Shown: piece by piece, positions 26,801 to 34,415 of the stretch
Numbering within the stretch: position 1 is the first letter of the stretch
How the letters are laid out: each line of letters begins with the position of its first letter
Assembly (NCBI GenBank): GCA_963691655.1
Contig: OY829327.1
Location: forward strand, 81,604,019 to 81,668,018
Direction of reading: 5' to 3'
Length of the DNA: 64,000 nt
DNA from: Toxonevra muliebris
Lineage: Eukaryota; Arthropoda; Insecta; Diptera; Pallopteridae
Translations under genes and position numbers: made by a program
Notes under the pieces: generated by a model
Databases searched by the model: none
What the model saw: only the letters and a program-made list of their open reading frames with translations
What the model was told of the DNA's origin: nothing

Positions 26801-29800
26801 TGTTACAATATAAAGGATAGGAAATAAATAAAAACATATGCTTCTTTATTCTAGTTTACTATGTCCTAAGTAAACAAACAACATAGATAGATAGTAAGCA
26901 ACTGACCTACGCGTCAGTATATAAGTAGCTTAAGTTAGAATTTTAAGATCAGTTAATACGCAATAAAGTGAGCAAGCATCAGCTCAAAGAAATAAAAAAA
27001 TTTTGTTTATTTAACTCGCTCACTAATTTTTCTTTTTTCTTGATTTGTTCTAACTGTGCCTTCATTTTATGTAACACTGTATAAATAAACTTAATAATCA
27101 TGTATGAACACGGGGCTGCAGCCTCTCCCAAAATTGTTTTGCTCTTAATATCGAAATAATTTTTTCCTCTAAGTTTTGATTTGCTTTTGGGCTTAGTTTT
27201 GGCTTGGACTATTGGGATGATTTTTTTTTAATTTGAGTTTTGGGTGAGTTTTGTTTATAATTTTTGTCTAACTTATATCTTAATTTGGTCAAAATTTGGT
27301 CTGCTTTTCGTCTTATTTTTGGTCTGTTTTCAACCAAAGTTTTGACCTGAATACCGGGATGATTTTCGGTCTGAATAATGGTTTGAAAATTAGTCTGATT
27401 TTTAGTCTAATTTTTGGTTTGAACCTAGGTTAGCATTTTTTCAGTTCGAATTTTAGTTCGAATTGAGTTTTGGAAGGATTTTGGGTCTGATTTTTTTTCT
27501 TATTTTGGCCAGAGATTTGGTTTGATTTTTAGTCAGAATTTCGGTACGAACTTTCTTGCGAATTTTGATCAGATTTTTTTTATCTGGCTTTTAGTCTGGA
27601 TTATTAAAATGATTAATAGTTTGGTTTTCGGTCTGGATTTTAGTCTAACTATTGATCTGATAAATATTCTTTAATTTAGCAGTATCAGTCATCCCCGAAT
27701 CCTAAACCTCAAATCAATCATACCTCCTGATTTCAAAAGCAGACACAAAGATATCGAGACACATCTTACGTACCCCGGGATCATGGTGCGAAACAAACGC
27801 CGTGCTGGTTAAGAACTAGAAAAGTAGCTTTTGGTTTGCAAAATAGAATTTAGAAGTCAAGCCACATACCACTGAGAACAAAGCTTCAATTGAAATGTAA
27901 AATCTATTCTATTGTTCTGAGACGTGAAAATATTTTAATCGCATAGAATCACGAATACAGACATTTACCATCTAATCTATTAGTCAGATTTTTAGAATTT
28001 GATGGTTTCATCTCCAATTAAGAACTATGAAGCTGTACAATTTAAGCACAGGTAATAGTCGTAAAGTTCCAAACCGAATCAGATTCAGATAAATTTTTGA
28101 CGCCCTATGCTTTACTAGGATATTAGAATTGTAGCAGAACTAGTAATATGAAGATAATAGCTTAAATATTTAACAAAATTTAGCATCGTATCTGAATTTT
28201 GAGTTTAGTTATCTACTAGGTTCGGGATGCCATAAATGATTGATTTCTGGCCAGGACATTTACTGATAATATTTCTATAAATCGCTCAAGCAACTAAAAA
28301 TGTCTGTAAATCAACAAAAATATCTATGGATCATTTAAAATGTCTATAAATCATGAAAACTTTCCATAAATTGTTAAAAATGTCCAAATATTATTAAAAT
28401 TGTATAAGTATCATAAAAAATGTCCAAACATCACTAAAACTGTCAAAGGAGAATAATAAAAAGTATATAGAACAGTAGTAGTAGTTCCTTTCAATAATAC
28501 TAAAAATATTTCTCAGTCGCTAAAATGTTTATAAATACAACAAATATCTATAAATATTTAAAATTATACATATGTACATTTCTAAAATGTCAGCAAATAA
28601 TGTTAATAAAAAATTGATAATTGTCTTAAAATCATTAAAGTTTCAAACATCTCTAAATGTCCATAAATCGCAAAAACTGTAATTAAAGAAAGTGAGAAAT
28701 CAAGTTTAATGAGGAGTATTAGATGGTCGGGACAATCAAAAACCAGCCCGATGGAGGTATTCATCGGGGCACTGAGGAAAAATTTCTTTCTCATTATATA
28801 AAAATTTTATAAACCTTTTTGATCGTAAAATAATCTTCTACAAGGAAGATGAGATAAACAGATTGTCTGCTGGTTTCCCTTTGCAAGAAGTTATTTCCTA
28901 AAAAAGATCTCCCGAGAAAACTGAAGACCGGTTTGCATTGAGGAAACAAAAGAGAAACATTATTTAGATACGGTAGAAGGCAATTAGCTCTGGCGGATCT
29001 TCTGACTTACATATATTTTGAGAATTTTCTGATAGTCAGCTTAAGCTTTTCACACTTCCAAAAATCGTGCTTGTTTCCGCTGGGTGTTTTAAGTGTTTTC
29101 AAAAAATATAACAATAAAGAAGAATAAATTAAATTGAAATGAAATGAGGCGTAATTGTAAGTAAGCAGATAAAAATATGCTGTAACTTTTTAAAAAGTAA
29201 AAGCAGAAAATGCGATTTGATGTGTCAAAAAAAAAAAAAAAAAAAAAAAAAAAATAAATCGAAGAAAATTCGTTTATTGTTATATAAGTATGAATGTAGT
29301 ATCTAAAAATTATTCACACATGAATAGAAAAACACGTACATTTTTATTTATGCATAAAGAGAAAATTTAATGTAAACTTTTCGAACTTTTTCTTTTACTT
29401 AGCTAAGACGTGTGAATATTTGTTTGTTTGTTTGTTTATAAAAGTTAAACGAAATATAATATTTTTGCTATTATTTTATTTTATCAAATAATTTTGTGTT
29501 TTTATTTATTTATTATTTGTTTTTGTTTTCAACAAATACTTTGTTGTTTTGTTTCCAAAGGCATTTCCTGCATTGTTATATTGGTAATATAATATAAAAG
29601 AAAGAATGAAAACAAAAAGATGTGAAAATATGTGAAAGGAAACGGAAATCCACTTTGAATTCGTTACGTTCTGTTTTATTTCAGTTTGCATGCATTTGCA
29701 TTGTTTGCGGCTGCACGCTTTCATTTGGCGTACTAAGAAGTTTTGACTTATTTTTGTTTTTGTTTTCGCTCCATGTATCTTAGAATATAATTAGGCATTA

Positions 29801-32335
29801 GGTAGTCAAAAAATAAAACTTTAGAAATAAACTTTGATATTAGTAAGAAAGAAAAAATGTGTACATAAAAACTTAACAAAAGAAAGTAAATGCATATAAA
29901 AACAAACTTTATAATTCTTAAGATTTAATGCTTCATTAAGCTTTACTCCGAACGTGCATATTTTTAGGCGCATGTAAAAACGATGAAATGTGGTTTCGGT
30001 ATTATAGAAGAGCATGTGTAATTTCTCATAATTTTTTTTATTATAAGTATTAAAAAAACTTCGAAAATTGTTAGATGCTCTTGAGCATATTATACTTGAA
30101 GAAACATCAAGTGGTACCAAAAATTGCAGTCGAATGATTGAGATCTTTTCAAATCGTCGTATGCGGAAACTAAAAAATTAGACTTGAACATTTAAAACAC
30201 CAAAACCCATATAAGTTTTTCCCCCGAGTTCTAACAGAATCCACTTTCAGAACCTTGTTGTTTTTGGGAAAAATTGACTTTTGTCGGACGGTGTTATTAG
30301 ACCCATCATCATTATGCATCTAAACAAACTTAACGTTGATAACGGAATCTGACCCATACTTGGATACGTTGTTCCATCTAGCACACTTTGACGTTTTTTT
30401 TTCCAAAAGAGATGCACTCAAAGCCAAGTATATGCTAAAACGCTGGTACTAAAATTACACTTGCTTGGTTGTTGTTGAAATTGGTGAGTTTGCTAACAAG
30501 GATCTAAGGGTTTATTCCAGTATTAAAAAAGCGCTCTGCAATAAAAATTCCAGCACCAAAAACCTGGACCTGGAACGCATTGTCAGTGCATTTTCACAGT
30601 TGGTTTCAAAGCAGAAAACGGTTCGGATTATGGGGTATTCGTTAAAGCAGATGAAACCCATCCTTATTTCTTCTGTGTTTAAGCTGCAAAGCAATGGTCT
30701 ATGTTATTGGTACTGATGTTTAAATACAATAAATTAAATACAATTTTGCATTTGATGGACCCTAATAAACAGTAGAAGATTATGGTTAATGAAGGTTGAC
30801 CAGATATGCAAATATCCTTCATGAAAAATTGTAGCCTGAAGTGCTACAAACTTCTAAATTTAGAAATTAAAGGCTGAATCATGCTCTTTCACATTAGCTC
30901 TTTTTCATCTTACTTACACCCACGGATTTTATCTTACTTACACCCACGGCCAGACATAATGAAAAGTGCAGTGGTTCGAAGTGTTTTAAGGGCCTCCAGT
31001 TTCAAATCTGCAGTCAGATTTTAAAAATTCAAAATAGCCGACCAAATATGGTGGTCGAGCACCCAAAACCTCCCCCCTAAATACAGTTTTACTCACAATC
31101 GTATAACGGAGTAGTTGATGGGCTGTAAACAGACAAAACGCATGTTACTTGTCATCTTGAAGCGTCAAGCTAATTTTTTCCCGCTTTGTTGGGTTTGAGA
31201 AATCGATAAATTAAGTACCTTAAACAACAAAAAACAGCGCAAACAACGACGACTTAAATACATCAGAATAGTTCAAATACTTGTAAATACTTGAAAGTGC
31301 TTGAAATATTTCAAATTACTTGAAAATACTTAAATTACTTGAAAGTGCTTGAAATACTTGAAAGTACTTGAAATATAAATACTGAAAAACGGTTCTTAAA
31401 CAATTACTGGCACTGGAGTTTTTTCAAGCGCCAGCAATTTTATTTTCTATTAACATTTTTCGACCAAAAAATTATCACATATTCATATGTGTATCCAAAC
31501 AAAAAACTAAAATAAATGTTATTAATTGCGTGAAATTTAGTATTGCACTCGAAAAAAAAGTTATGTAGTGTTTTTCGGACTTTGACATATTTAATTAATA
31601 AGAACGCAAAAATAAATACCAAGAATGTAAGTAGCTACAACTTAATTTACGACTCATTATAAAAGCTAGACAATAGCATAGACAGCAACAGTTAAGAGAG
31701 ATTTTCATCCACACAAAATCAAGCTATAATCTAAGCATTAATATACACGTACTTATTAACCTCTCAGACATACACACTCACACATACACATACACAAACT
31801 AAACTGAAGAGTGTAAAAAAAATGAATCAAATACAAATAAATATTTCACGCAATGTTCTTAATTTTTTTATTATAATGAATTCATGTTGTAGCATAAAAA
31901 TAAAACAATAAACAGTAAAAAGAAAAAAAGAAAAAAATACATAAGAGAACAAAGGATGTTGCAAAGGATCGCACACACACACACACACACACCAAAGTAC
32001 ATAAGTACAAACACCCACATAAACGCTCATGCAAGCAAAGGAGAAATGAACTTTGCTGATGTGTACGTATATGTGTAGTATTTACTATAAACAAATAGTG
32101 AAACACACACATCTACAAAAGATAGGAATTAATATTTGTTGGCACATATATGTATACAAATACTCACACATAAATACATACATACATGGATATGTATGTA
32201 TATGTGCAGTTAACTCACCTGTATCATATTTGTATCCGCATAGTCCAACGGATATCCTCCTCGTTGTGCTGTGCATACGAGCCGTGTGGCGCAAAGTAAA
32301 GTTAATATCGGGCAAAGCCACGTTGTGGCTTTCAT
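1991..32335 (-). CDS. Dh44: Diuretic hormone 44 (CRF-like) precursor, three coding exons
   Basis: Joined coding exons 32335-32219, 21273-21151 and 2818-1991 give a 355-aa secreted prohormone. In order: a signal peptide (about residues 1-23), a short spacer, Lys-Arg at 46-47, the mature peptide at 48-91, Gly-Lys-Arg at 92-94 (C-terminal amidation and dibasic cleavage), then a tail of about 260 residues. The peptide begins [16 protein letters not shown] and ends NRAILKNV, which is the insect DH44 family, the CRF-like ligand of a class B GPCR. In flies the hormone drives fluid secretion by Malpighian tubules through cAMP and acts in brain circuits. Every junction has GT/AG ends and phase 0, so the frame stays open throughout. 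Introns are 10,945 and 18,332 bp, much of the larger one being mobile elements. Identity as Dh44 is near certain; the tail has no function I recognise. Confidence 0.97.
4300..4600 (-). repeat. Degenerate CAGACCAAAA minisatellite, interrupted by a LINE
   Basis: This stretch consists of imperfect units like AAAATTCAGACCAAAA and AAACCGATATTC with a period near 12-18 bases. Similar units (GGCAGATCAAAAGCAGAC) resume after the LINE at about 5700-5770, so the LINE probably landed in the array. It is the same repeat family as at 12.6, 27.2, 43.1 and 53.3 kb. Confidence 0.6.
4600..5690 (+). mobile_element. 5'-truncated LINE: RNase H plus zinc finger of ORF2
   Basis: The reading frame to 5180 carries an RNase HI domain with all four acidic positions: Asp in YTDGSK, Glu in FQAEVHAIE, Asp in HSDSKA and Asp in [14 protein letters not shown] precedes the last. 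Two frame changes follow, then a C-terminal Cys/His motif ([18 protein letters not shown]) and a stop at about 5576. An RNase H after the reverse transcriptase marks I-type or related non-LTR elements. The reverse transcriptase is missing (5' truncation). A 3' UTR of about 100 bases ends in TAATCTAATATAATCTAATT. It is an inactive pseudogene; the frame's first codons come from the flanking minisatellite. Confidence 0.88.
6919..7194 (+). pseudogene. Tc1-like transposase N-terminal fragment
   Basis: A 91-codon open segment reads like the paired-type DNA-binding half of Tc1 transposases. One helix-turn-helix ([13 protein letters not shown]) is joined by a GRPRK hook to a second ([18 protein letters not shown]...[12 protein letters not shown]). 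It has no catalytic DDE residues and stops before the linker. The C-terminal half lies about 0.9 kb downstream in the same element, separated by unrelated sequence. Confidence 0.75.
7220..7425. repeat. Long imperfect hairpin, arms about 75-80 bp
   Basis: GAACACAAGGCAGAAGTGAA and neighbours at 7220-7295 pair with the reverse complement at 7345-7425 (TTCACTTCTGCATTGTGTTC), with about 50 bases between the arms. It lies inside the Tc1 fold-back element and looks like a separate short palindromic insertion. A GAAGTTTCACTT motif recurs at 7811 and 40330. Confidence 0.7.
8796..9651. mobile_element. TA-flanked nonautonomous element, 17-bp inverted ends
   Basis: Ends TCGATGGTTAAGCTCAC (8796-8812) and the exact reverse complement (9635-9651) are each flanked by TA, the Tc1/mariner-type target. 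The interior of about 820 bp shows no transposase. It has an approximate inner inverted pair (GGTGACCAGGTG near 8960, TTCACCTGGCC near 9303). Confidence 0.65.
11240..11400. repeat. Piece related to the flank of family A elements
   Basis: GACCGTAAGGAAACCAGAGG with the following GAGATAG matches the reverse complement of about 905-935 (CTATCTCCTCTGGTTTCCTT). GTCACCGGTGACC recurs at 11384-11396. These look like overlapping or composite copies of the same element family. Confidence 0.4.
11462..11817. mobile_element. TTAA-flanked element, family A, inverted copy
   Basis: TTAA at 11458-11461 and 11818-11821. The left end CCCTTTCTTGATCGTAAGG corresponds to the reverse complement of the right end of the copy at 0.13-0.73 kb, including GATAGAG and CCAGATT inside. 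The right end has the CACCGGTG palindrome core. At 356 bp it is shorter than the first copy (586 bp), so each has its own indels. Confidence 0.55.
12530..14060 (+). mobile_element. Minisatellite-bearing dispersed element, most complete copy
   Basis: It opens with a unique flank (CTGGTTATTAAATACA at about 12533 to CTTTTAGAAAGCTT at about 12614) that is also present in reverse at 44402-44485. Then come hundreds of bases of degenerate TTTTGGTCTGAATTTT units (about 12620-13340 and 13770-14010), broken by about 430 unrelated bases. It closes with a short end (TTTAATTTAGTAAAATCAG) whose relative ends the array at 27.68 kb. Conserved outer flanks around an internal array indicate a transposed unit rather than a local satellite. 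The class is unknown to me. Confidence 0.55.
15106..16478 (-). mobile_element. Decayed mariner-like element with SINE insertion
   Basis: The ends are CAGTGAGCCACAAAACTGTTC-like on the left and CACAAAATTGTTC-like on the right, each next to TA. Minus-strand translation around 15830-15600 gives transposase pieces: [13 protein letters not shown] (first catalytic Asp region; usually TGDEKW) and [20 protein letters not shown], which is typical of mariner transposases. Frameshifts and stops break the gene, and a SINE sits at 15964-16207. Confidence 0.75.
15964..16207 (+). repeat. tRNA-derived SINE
   Basis: The head TTAGCCTAGTAGTTTTTGTA resembles an A box. The body shares CAACCTCCAAGAGCAAAAAT, AAAAGCTTTTCACTTCGTCG and CCTCCATGGGCTGTTATGCC with the minus-strand copy at 39.3-39.7 kb. 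Candidate target duplications AACGGTTGAGT and AACGGTTTTGT flank it (imperfect). It is inserted in the mariner at 15.1-16.5 kb. Confidence 0.75.
16862..17402. mobile_element. TTAA-flanked nonautonomous element, family B
   Basis: TTAA at 16858-16861 and 17403-17406 flank ends CCCTTTCAGTA and TACTGAAAGGG, an 11-bp perfect inverted pair. Just inside the right end is the palindrome GTTACCGTATGGTAAC. The interior shares ATATTCTCTTATCTTT, CAAATATTTGGCAATCA and CTAACAGAATCG-like blocks with the copy at 43.9 kb. No transposase is present; it is piggyBac-type by target and ends. Confidence 0.75.
17601..17915. mobile_element. Possible short inverted-repeat element
   Basis: TTATATTGGTGCTCGGTG on the left roughly mirrors CACCGAGCATACTCGCAATATAA on the right. 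The interior is rich in CTCGGTG/GTTCGGTG. I could not define exact ends or a target duplication. Confidence 0.35.
18007..18036. repeat. Perfect 12-bp stem hairpin
   Basis: TACCATCTAGCT, a six-base loop CTCAAA, then AGCTAGATGGTA. The pairing is perfect, but no U tract or gene context suggests a function. Confidence 0.6.
18669..19103. mobile_element. TTAA-flanked nonautonomous element
   Basis: TTAA at 18665-18668 and 19104-19107 flank ends CCCTTTGCAGAATAG and GTGTTAGAGGG. The termini follow the CCCTTT pattern of family B but are more diverged, and the AT-rich interior has no coding content. Confidence 0.5.
19588..20480 (-). mobile_element. LINE remnant (end of reverse transcriptase to 3' tail)
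   Basis: Minus-strand translation at about 20450-20350 reads [19 protein letters not shown], the post-catalytic segment of insect I/jockey-type reverse transcriptases (compare VQRLACL.ITGAMKTTP). Downstream frames are broken. The 3' end, in minus sense, carries CAACCTAACC just before 19590, the same tail unit as the LINEs at 23.5, 36.6 and 55.0 kb. Confidence 0.6.
20490..21150. other. Dh44 intron near exon 2
   Basis: AT-rich, with A and T homopolymers (about 20825-20841, 20946-20957, 21081-21090). The donor of exon 2 lies at the right edge. No other feature was recognised. Confidence 0.5.
21151..21273 (-). CDS. Dh44: Dh44 second coding exon: processing site and peptide residues 1-33
   Basis: A 123-bp exon (41 codons) lies between an acceptor ending CGAACAG and a donor GTAAGAA. 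It encodes DDYMLEKR and then 33 residues of the hormone, from NKPSLSIVN to MKENTRQ. The Lys-Arg just before Asn-Lys-Pro is the prohormone convertase site that sets the N terminus. Phase 0 at both ends matches its neighbours. Thr at peptide position 31 agrees with the muscid peptide as remembered; Drosophila has Ser. Confidence 0.96.
21880..23345 (-). mobile_element. LINE remnant with RNase H and zinc finger, split by a TTAA element
   Basis: Minus-strand pieces read [18 protein letters not shown] (RNase H start, about 23265), [10 protein letters not shown] (about 23135) and a zinc finger CVTCGSE...ETVVHF near 22700. The 3' part continues beyond the insertion at 21994-22595 to about 21880. Multiple stops are present. 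It belongs with the other RNase H-bearing LINEs here. Confidence 0.6.
21994..22595. mobile_element. TTAA-flanked element with GGGGGGATTCT ends
   Basis: TTAA at 21990-21993 and 22596-22599. The left end GGGGGGATTCTTATGTA pairs with the reverse complement of TACGTTAGAATCCCCCC on the right. Its 602 bp encode nothing recognisable. It sits inside the minus-strand LINE, since LINE sequence continues on both sides. Confidence 0.7.
23517..23690 (-). mobile_element. LINE 3' end fragment
   Basis: This is the reverse complement of the last ~170 bases of the LINE at 54.0-55.07 kb. It shares AAGGACATAGCCAGATTCAT, CCCATTTACGG(ATTGG) and GGCTGCCACTCCAACCTAAC, ending in nearly three AACCT units. It is extremely 5'-truncated. 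Confidence 0.85.
25000..25690 (+). mobile_element. LINE remnant (reverse transcriptase end and RNase H)
   Basis: Plus-strand frames give [18 protein letters not shown], the conserved block after the reverse transcriptase catalytic core, and then [20 protein letters not shown], the end of RNase HI with its final Asp. Many stops lie between. It is a decayed pseudogene unrelated to Dh44. Confidence 0.75.
26455..27055 (+). mobile_element. Possible solo LTR
   Basis: It begins TGTTAGAAC and ends GTTCTAAC, with promoter-like GTATATAAGTAG at about 26918 and AATAAAG near 26962, in the order expected of an LTR (U3-R-U5). It contains two to three tandem ~70-bp units (AATATAAAGGATAGGAAATA at 26739 and again at 26808). 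I found no second LTR, primer-binding site or clear target duplication. Confidence 0.4.
26676..26884. repeat. Tandem repeat, unit about 70 bp, 2.5-3 copies
   Basis: Units share AATATAAAGGATAGGAAATA, TTCTTTATTCTAGTTTAC and CTAAGTAAACAAACAA. They lie upstream of a TATA-like motif in the candidate LTR, where repeated U3 segments are common. Confidence 0.7.
27170..27690 (+). repeat. Minisatellite family copy (TTTTGGTCTGAAT type)
   Basis: Degenerate units such as TTTTGGTCTGA and ATTTTAGTCTGAATTT fill about 520 bases. The array ends in TTTAATTTAGCAGTATCAG, a relative of the end at 14.05 kb, in the same orientation. Confidence 0.65.
28255..28680. repeat. Degenerate minisatellite, period about 25 bp
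   Basis: Units resembling ATGTCTATAAATCATTAAAA recur with drift (ATGTCCAAACATCACTAAAA and similar). No coding content is seen. Confidence 0.55.
29227..29254. repeat. Poly(A) tract, 28 A
   Basis: This is the longest homopolymer in the window, within the smaller Dh44 intron. It could be the tail of an old retroposed sequence, but I recognise none upstream. Confidence 0.9.
31265..31385. repeat. TACTTGAAA minisatellite
   Basis: Units such as AAATACTTGAAAGTGCTTGA repeat with a period near 10-12 bases for about 120 bases. Confidence 0.7.
31971..31992. repeat. (AC)n microsatellite
   Basis: About eleven AC units lie in the smaller Dh44 intron, roughly 230 bp downstream of the first coding exon. 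Confidence 0.9.
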
Positions 32336-32339
32336 AGTT
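32219..32339 (-). CDS. Dh44: Dh44 first coding exon: signal peptide
   Basis: The ATG is at 32335-32333 and 39 codons run to the donor GTGAGT, whose G lies at 32218. The residues start [20 protein letters not shown]: a short basic start, a hydrophobic core and small residues before Gln, as expected of a secretory signal peptide cleaved near residue 23. Just upstream on the minus strand, a pyrimidine-rich tract ends in CAG at 32342-32340, leaving only AAC between acceptor and ATG. This exon is therefore preceded by an intron in the 5' UTR. The leader exon and promoter lie upstream (higher coordinates) and were not identified. Confidence 0.9.
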
Positions 32340-32906
32340 CTGTAAAAAAAAGAAGAAACACAAATTTATGAAAACAAAATGACGAGAGAGTAAGAAATTG
32401 TAATAAAACAAATAAAAATAAACTGACACATTATGAAATATATATGTAAATTGTTTATTATTTTTCATTTGTTTATTTATTTGTTTTGTGTTTTTTGCTG
32501 AAATAATTGTTTAAATAATACACTCACATGGGTTTGCAAATAAACATGACATTTACATATTGCAGGTGAGTGCATCCGTTGAACATTAAAGCTGAAGCGA
32601 ATTGTAAAGTACTTCATGCATTCATTCAAACATTCATAACTCAATGTGTGTGTCACCTAGTGACAAGTGTTAGAGTGTGATGTGATGTACTATATAACTA
32701 CCCACATCAATCTACTGCATATGTATGATTCAAACTTATGCATCCCTAGAAAAAAAAATCACATATACTACCTTTCCGGTCATAAAATGACCCACTTATA
32801 CCTATTTTTTAAATTATTTTCATTGAAAGTGTTTACTAGAGAAACCACAAATATTTTGGTTTAAAAGGTGACCATATTAATTTGAATTGGGCAAAGAATT
32901 CTTACA

Positions 32907-32979
32907 CGTTGCCGCCTGAGAATTGATTTGGCGTATATGTATACGAATTTGAACACACATACGCCAAATCAATTCTCAG
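32907..32979. repeat. Hairpin with ~28-bp arms next to Transib insertion
   Basis: GCCTGAGAATTGATTTGGCG at about 32910 is the reverse complement of CGCCAAATCAATTCTCAGGC at 32961-32980, with about 24 bases between the arms. It lies about 570 bp upstream of the Dh44 coding start, in the inferred 5' UTR intron, and immediately outside the target duplication of the Transib-like element. Confidence 0.85.
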
Positions 32980-33391
32980 GCGACGACACACAGTGTAGCG
33001 TCTTTATACAACAGGTGGACAAAAATAGAAGGAGTAGTGGTAGGGCAATGAAATGTTGCACAGATATTTTTTGGGACACGCCCACTTCCCATATAAGCTG
33101 AATCAAAAAATTACAATATCTCAAAAACGTTTGAAGTAACTAACTTGAATTTTTGTGCAGTGGCTACTGATACTGTAAGCATATCTTTAAATAAAAATGG
33201 TCAAGATTGGAAATATGAGCGCGGCACGTCCCATACAAAACAAGCCCCTAAATCAGTTTTTTGGCTCAAAACTGTCGTAGAACCCAATCTTATGCCTTGA
33301 AAATTGAAGTAAAACAACAGTTTATAAAAATTATCTTAATCGAAATAGTAGGCATGGCATCTCCAATATGGTCAAAGTATTTTACGGTATA

Positions 33392-34073
33392 CATTCTGTC
33401 AAATAAGTACCCGGAAATTCTCATTTTAAATTTTCCCTCTGAGAATATTTCAAAAAATTTTTTTTCCCAGGTTGGCACAACTGTCAACCACTATTCTGTG
33501 AATTTTTATTGCTATGTGTCATTTAGTTTGGTTACGGCATCATTAAGAACAAGTCAACCTTTTGTGTGCGTTGCGATTTTTACTATGGATAAAAATATCG
33601 AACAAAGAGTTTGTGTGAAATTTTGTGTTTCAAATGAAATTTCTTGTGCCAAAACGACATGTTTTGGGTATGCAGAAAGTCTCAGCGCGATTGGTGCCAA
33701 AAGATCTGAATTTTCTTCAAAAAGTGAATCGCAGTAAGGTGGCTGAAGACATGCTTGAACGCGTAAATTCCGATCCAACGTTCATCGAACGCATCATAAC
33801 TGGTGACGAGACATGGGTTTTCGAGTACGACATGCAAACAAGTCAACAATCATCGGAATGGCGCGCCAAAAATGAGCCGAAACCGAAATCGCAACGCACA
33901 CAAAAGGTTGACTTGTTCTTAATGACGCCGTAACCAAACTAAATGACACATAGCAATAAAAATTCACAGAATAGTGGTTGACAGTTGTGCTAACCTGGGA
34001 AAAAATTTTTTTTAAAATATTCTCAGAGGGAAAATTTAAAATGAGAATTTCCGGGTACTTATTTGACAGAATG
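33392..34073 (+). mobile_element. Mariner-derived element with ~180-bp inverted repeats, copy 1
   Basis: Ends CATTCTGTCAAATAAGTACC are flanked by TA. Inverted repeats of about 185 and 177 bp surround a shrunken transposase: an N terminus MDKNIEQRVCVKFCVSNEIS at 33586 and a middle segment through FIERIITGDETWVFEYD (first catalytic Asp). A deletion removed what lies between, and everything after the KNEPKPK region is missing. It cannot make transposase but keeps both ends. Confidence 0.88.
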
Positions 34074-34255
34074 TATATAAAGGCTGCAATGATTTTCTAT
34101 ATTTTTTAATGATTTCTGTGTAATTCACTCAATTGATATAATATACATAAATAATCAGGTATTATCAAACTATTTTATTTCACTCATTAGTTAATACAAT
34201 TTTTTAAATATATAAACTTATAATTTCTACTAAAATGAAATAAATTGCTTAAAAT

Positions 34256-34384
34256 TTATTTGGTTTCATTTCCTTCTTCATAGTCTGACGACGAATCAGA
34301 TGTGAAAATAATTTCTAAATCTATATCTGGACCACTATTTTCTGGTTCTAAGAAAATGAACTGATTAATATCTTTTTCGTTCAT
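34256..34384 (-). CDS. Short acidic ORF remnant in Transib-like element
   Basis: There are 42 codons from ATG, rich in Asp/Glu/Ser (GPDIDLEIIFTSDSSSDYEE). The matching region of the second Transib-like copy starts MNDKSFSINQALDLF and ends DIDLDYFISRKSLDESE. A shared start and an acidic DIDL block suggest a shared ancestral coding exon. I do not recognise the protein. Confidence 0.4.
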   Translation of the reverse strand: MNEKDINQFIFLEPENSGPDIDLEIIFTSDSSSDYEEGNETK

Positions 34385-34415
34385 TTGTTTTTTACTGCAA
34401 GTTATTCGTTTAGCA

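Larger units (their letters stand above)
27720..32218. other. Smaller Dh44 intron, upstream half
   Basis: Besides the listed simple repeats and poly(A) there is a direct repeat of ATCTTACTTACACCCACGG near 30907 and 30933, and no gene. A run of codons at 30465-30716 ([20 protein letters not shown]) was not recognised. Confidence 0.5.

Noticed and set aside
30465..30716. 83-codon frame in the smaller Dh44 intron
   Set aside because: No family recognised, no start context or splice partners; too short to support as a gene.
32085..32468. 127-codon minus-strand frame across the first Dh44 exon
   Set aside because: It is in a different frame from the signal peptide and runs through both flanking introns; Phe/Tyr-rich noise.
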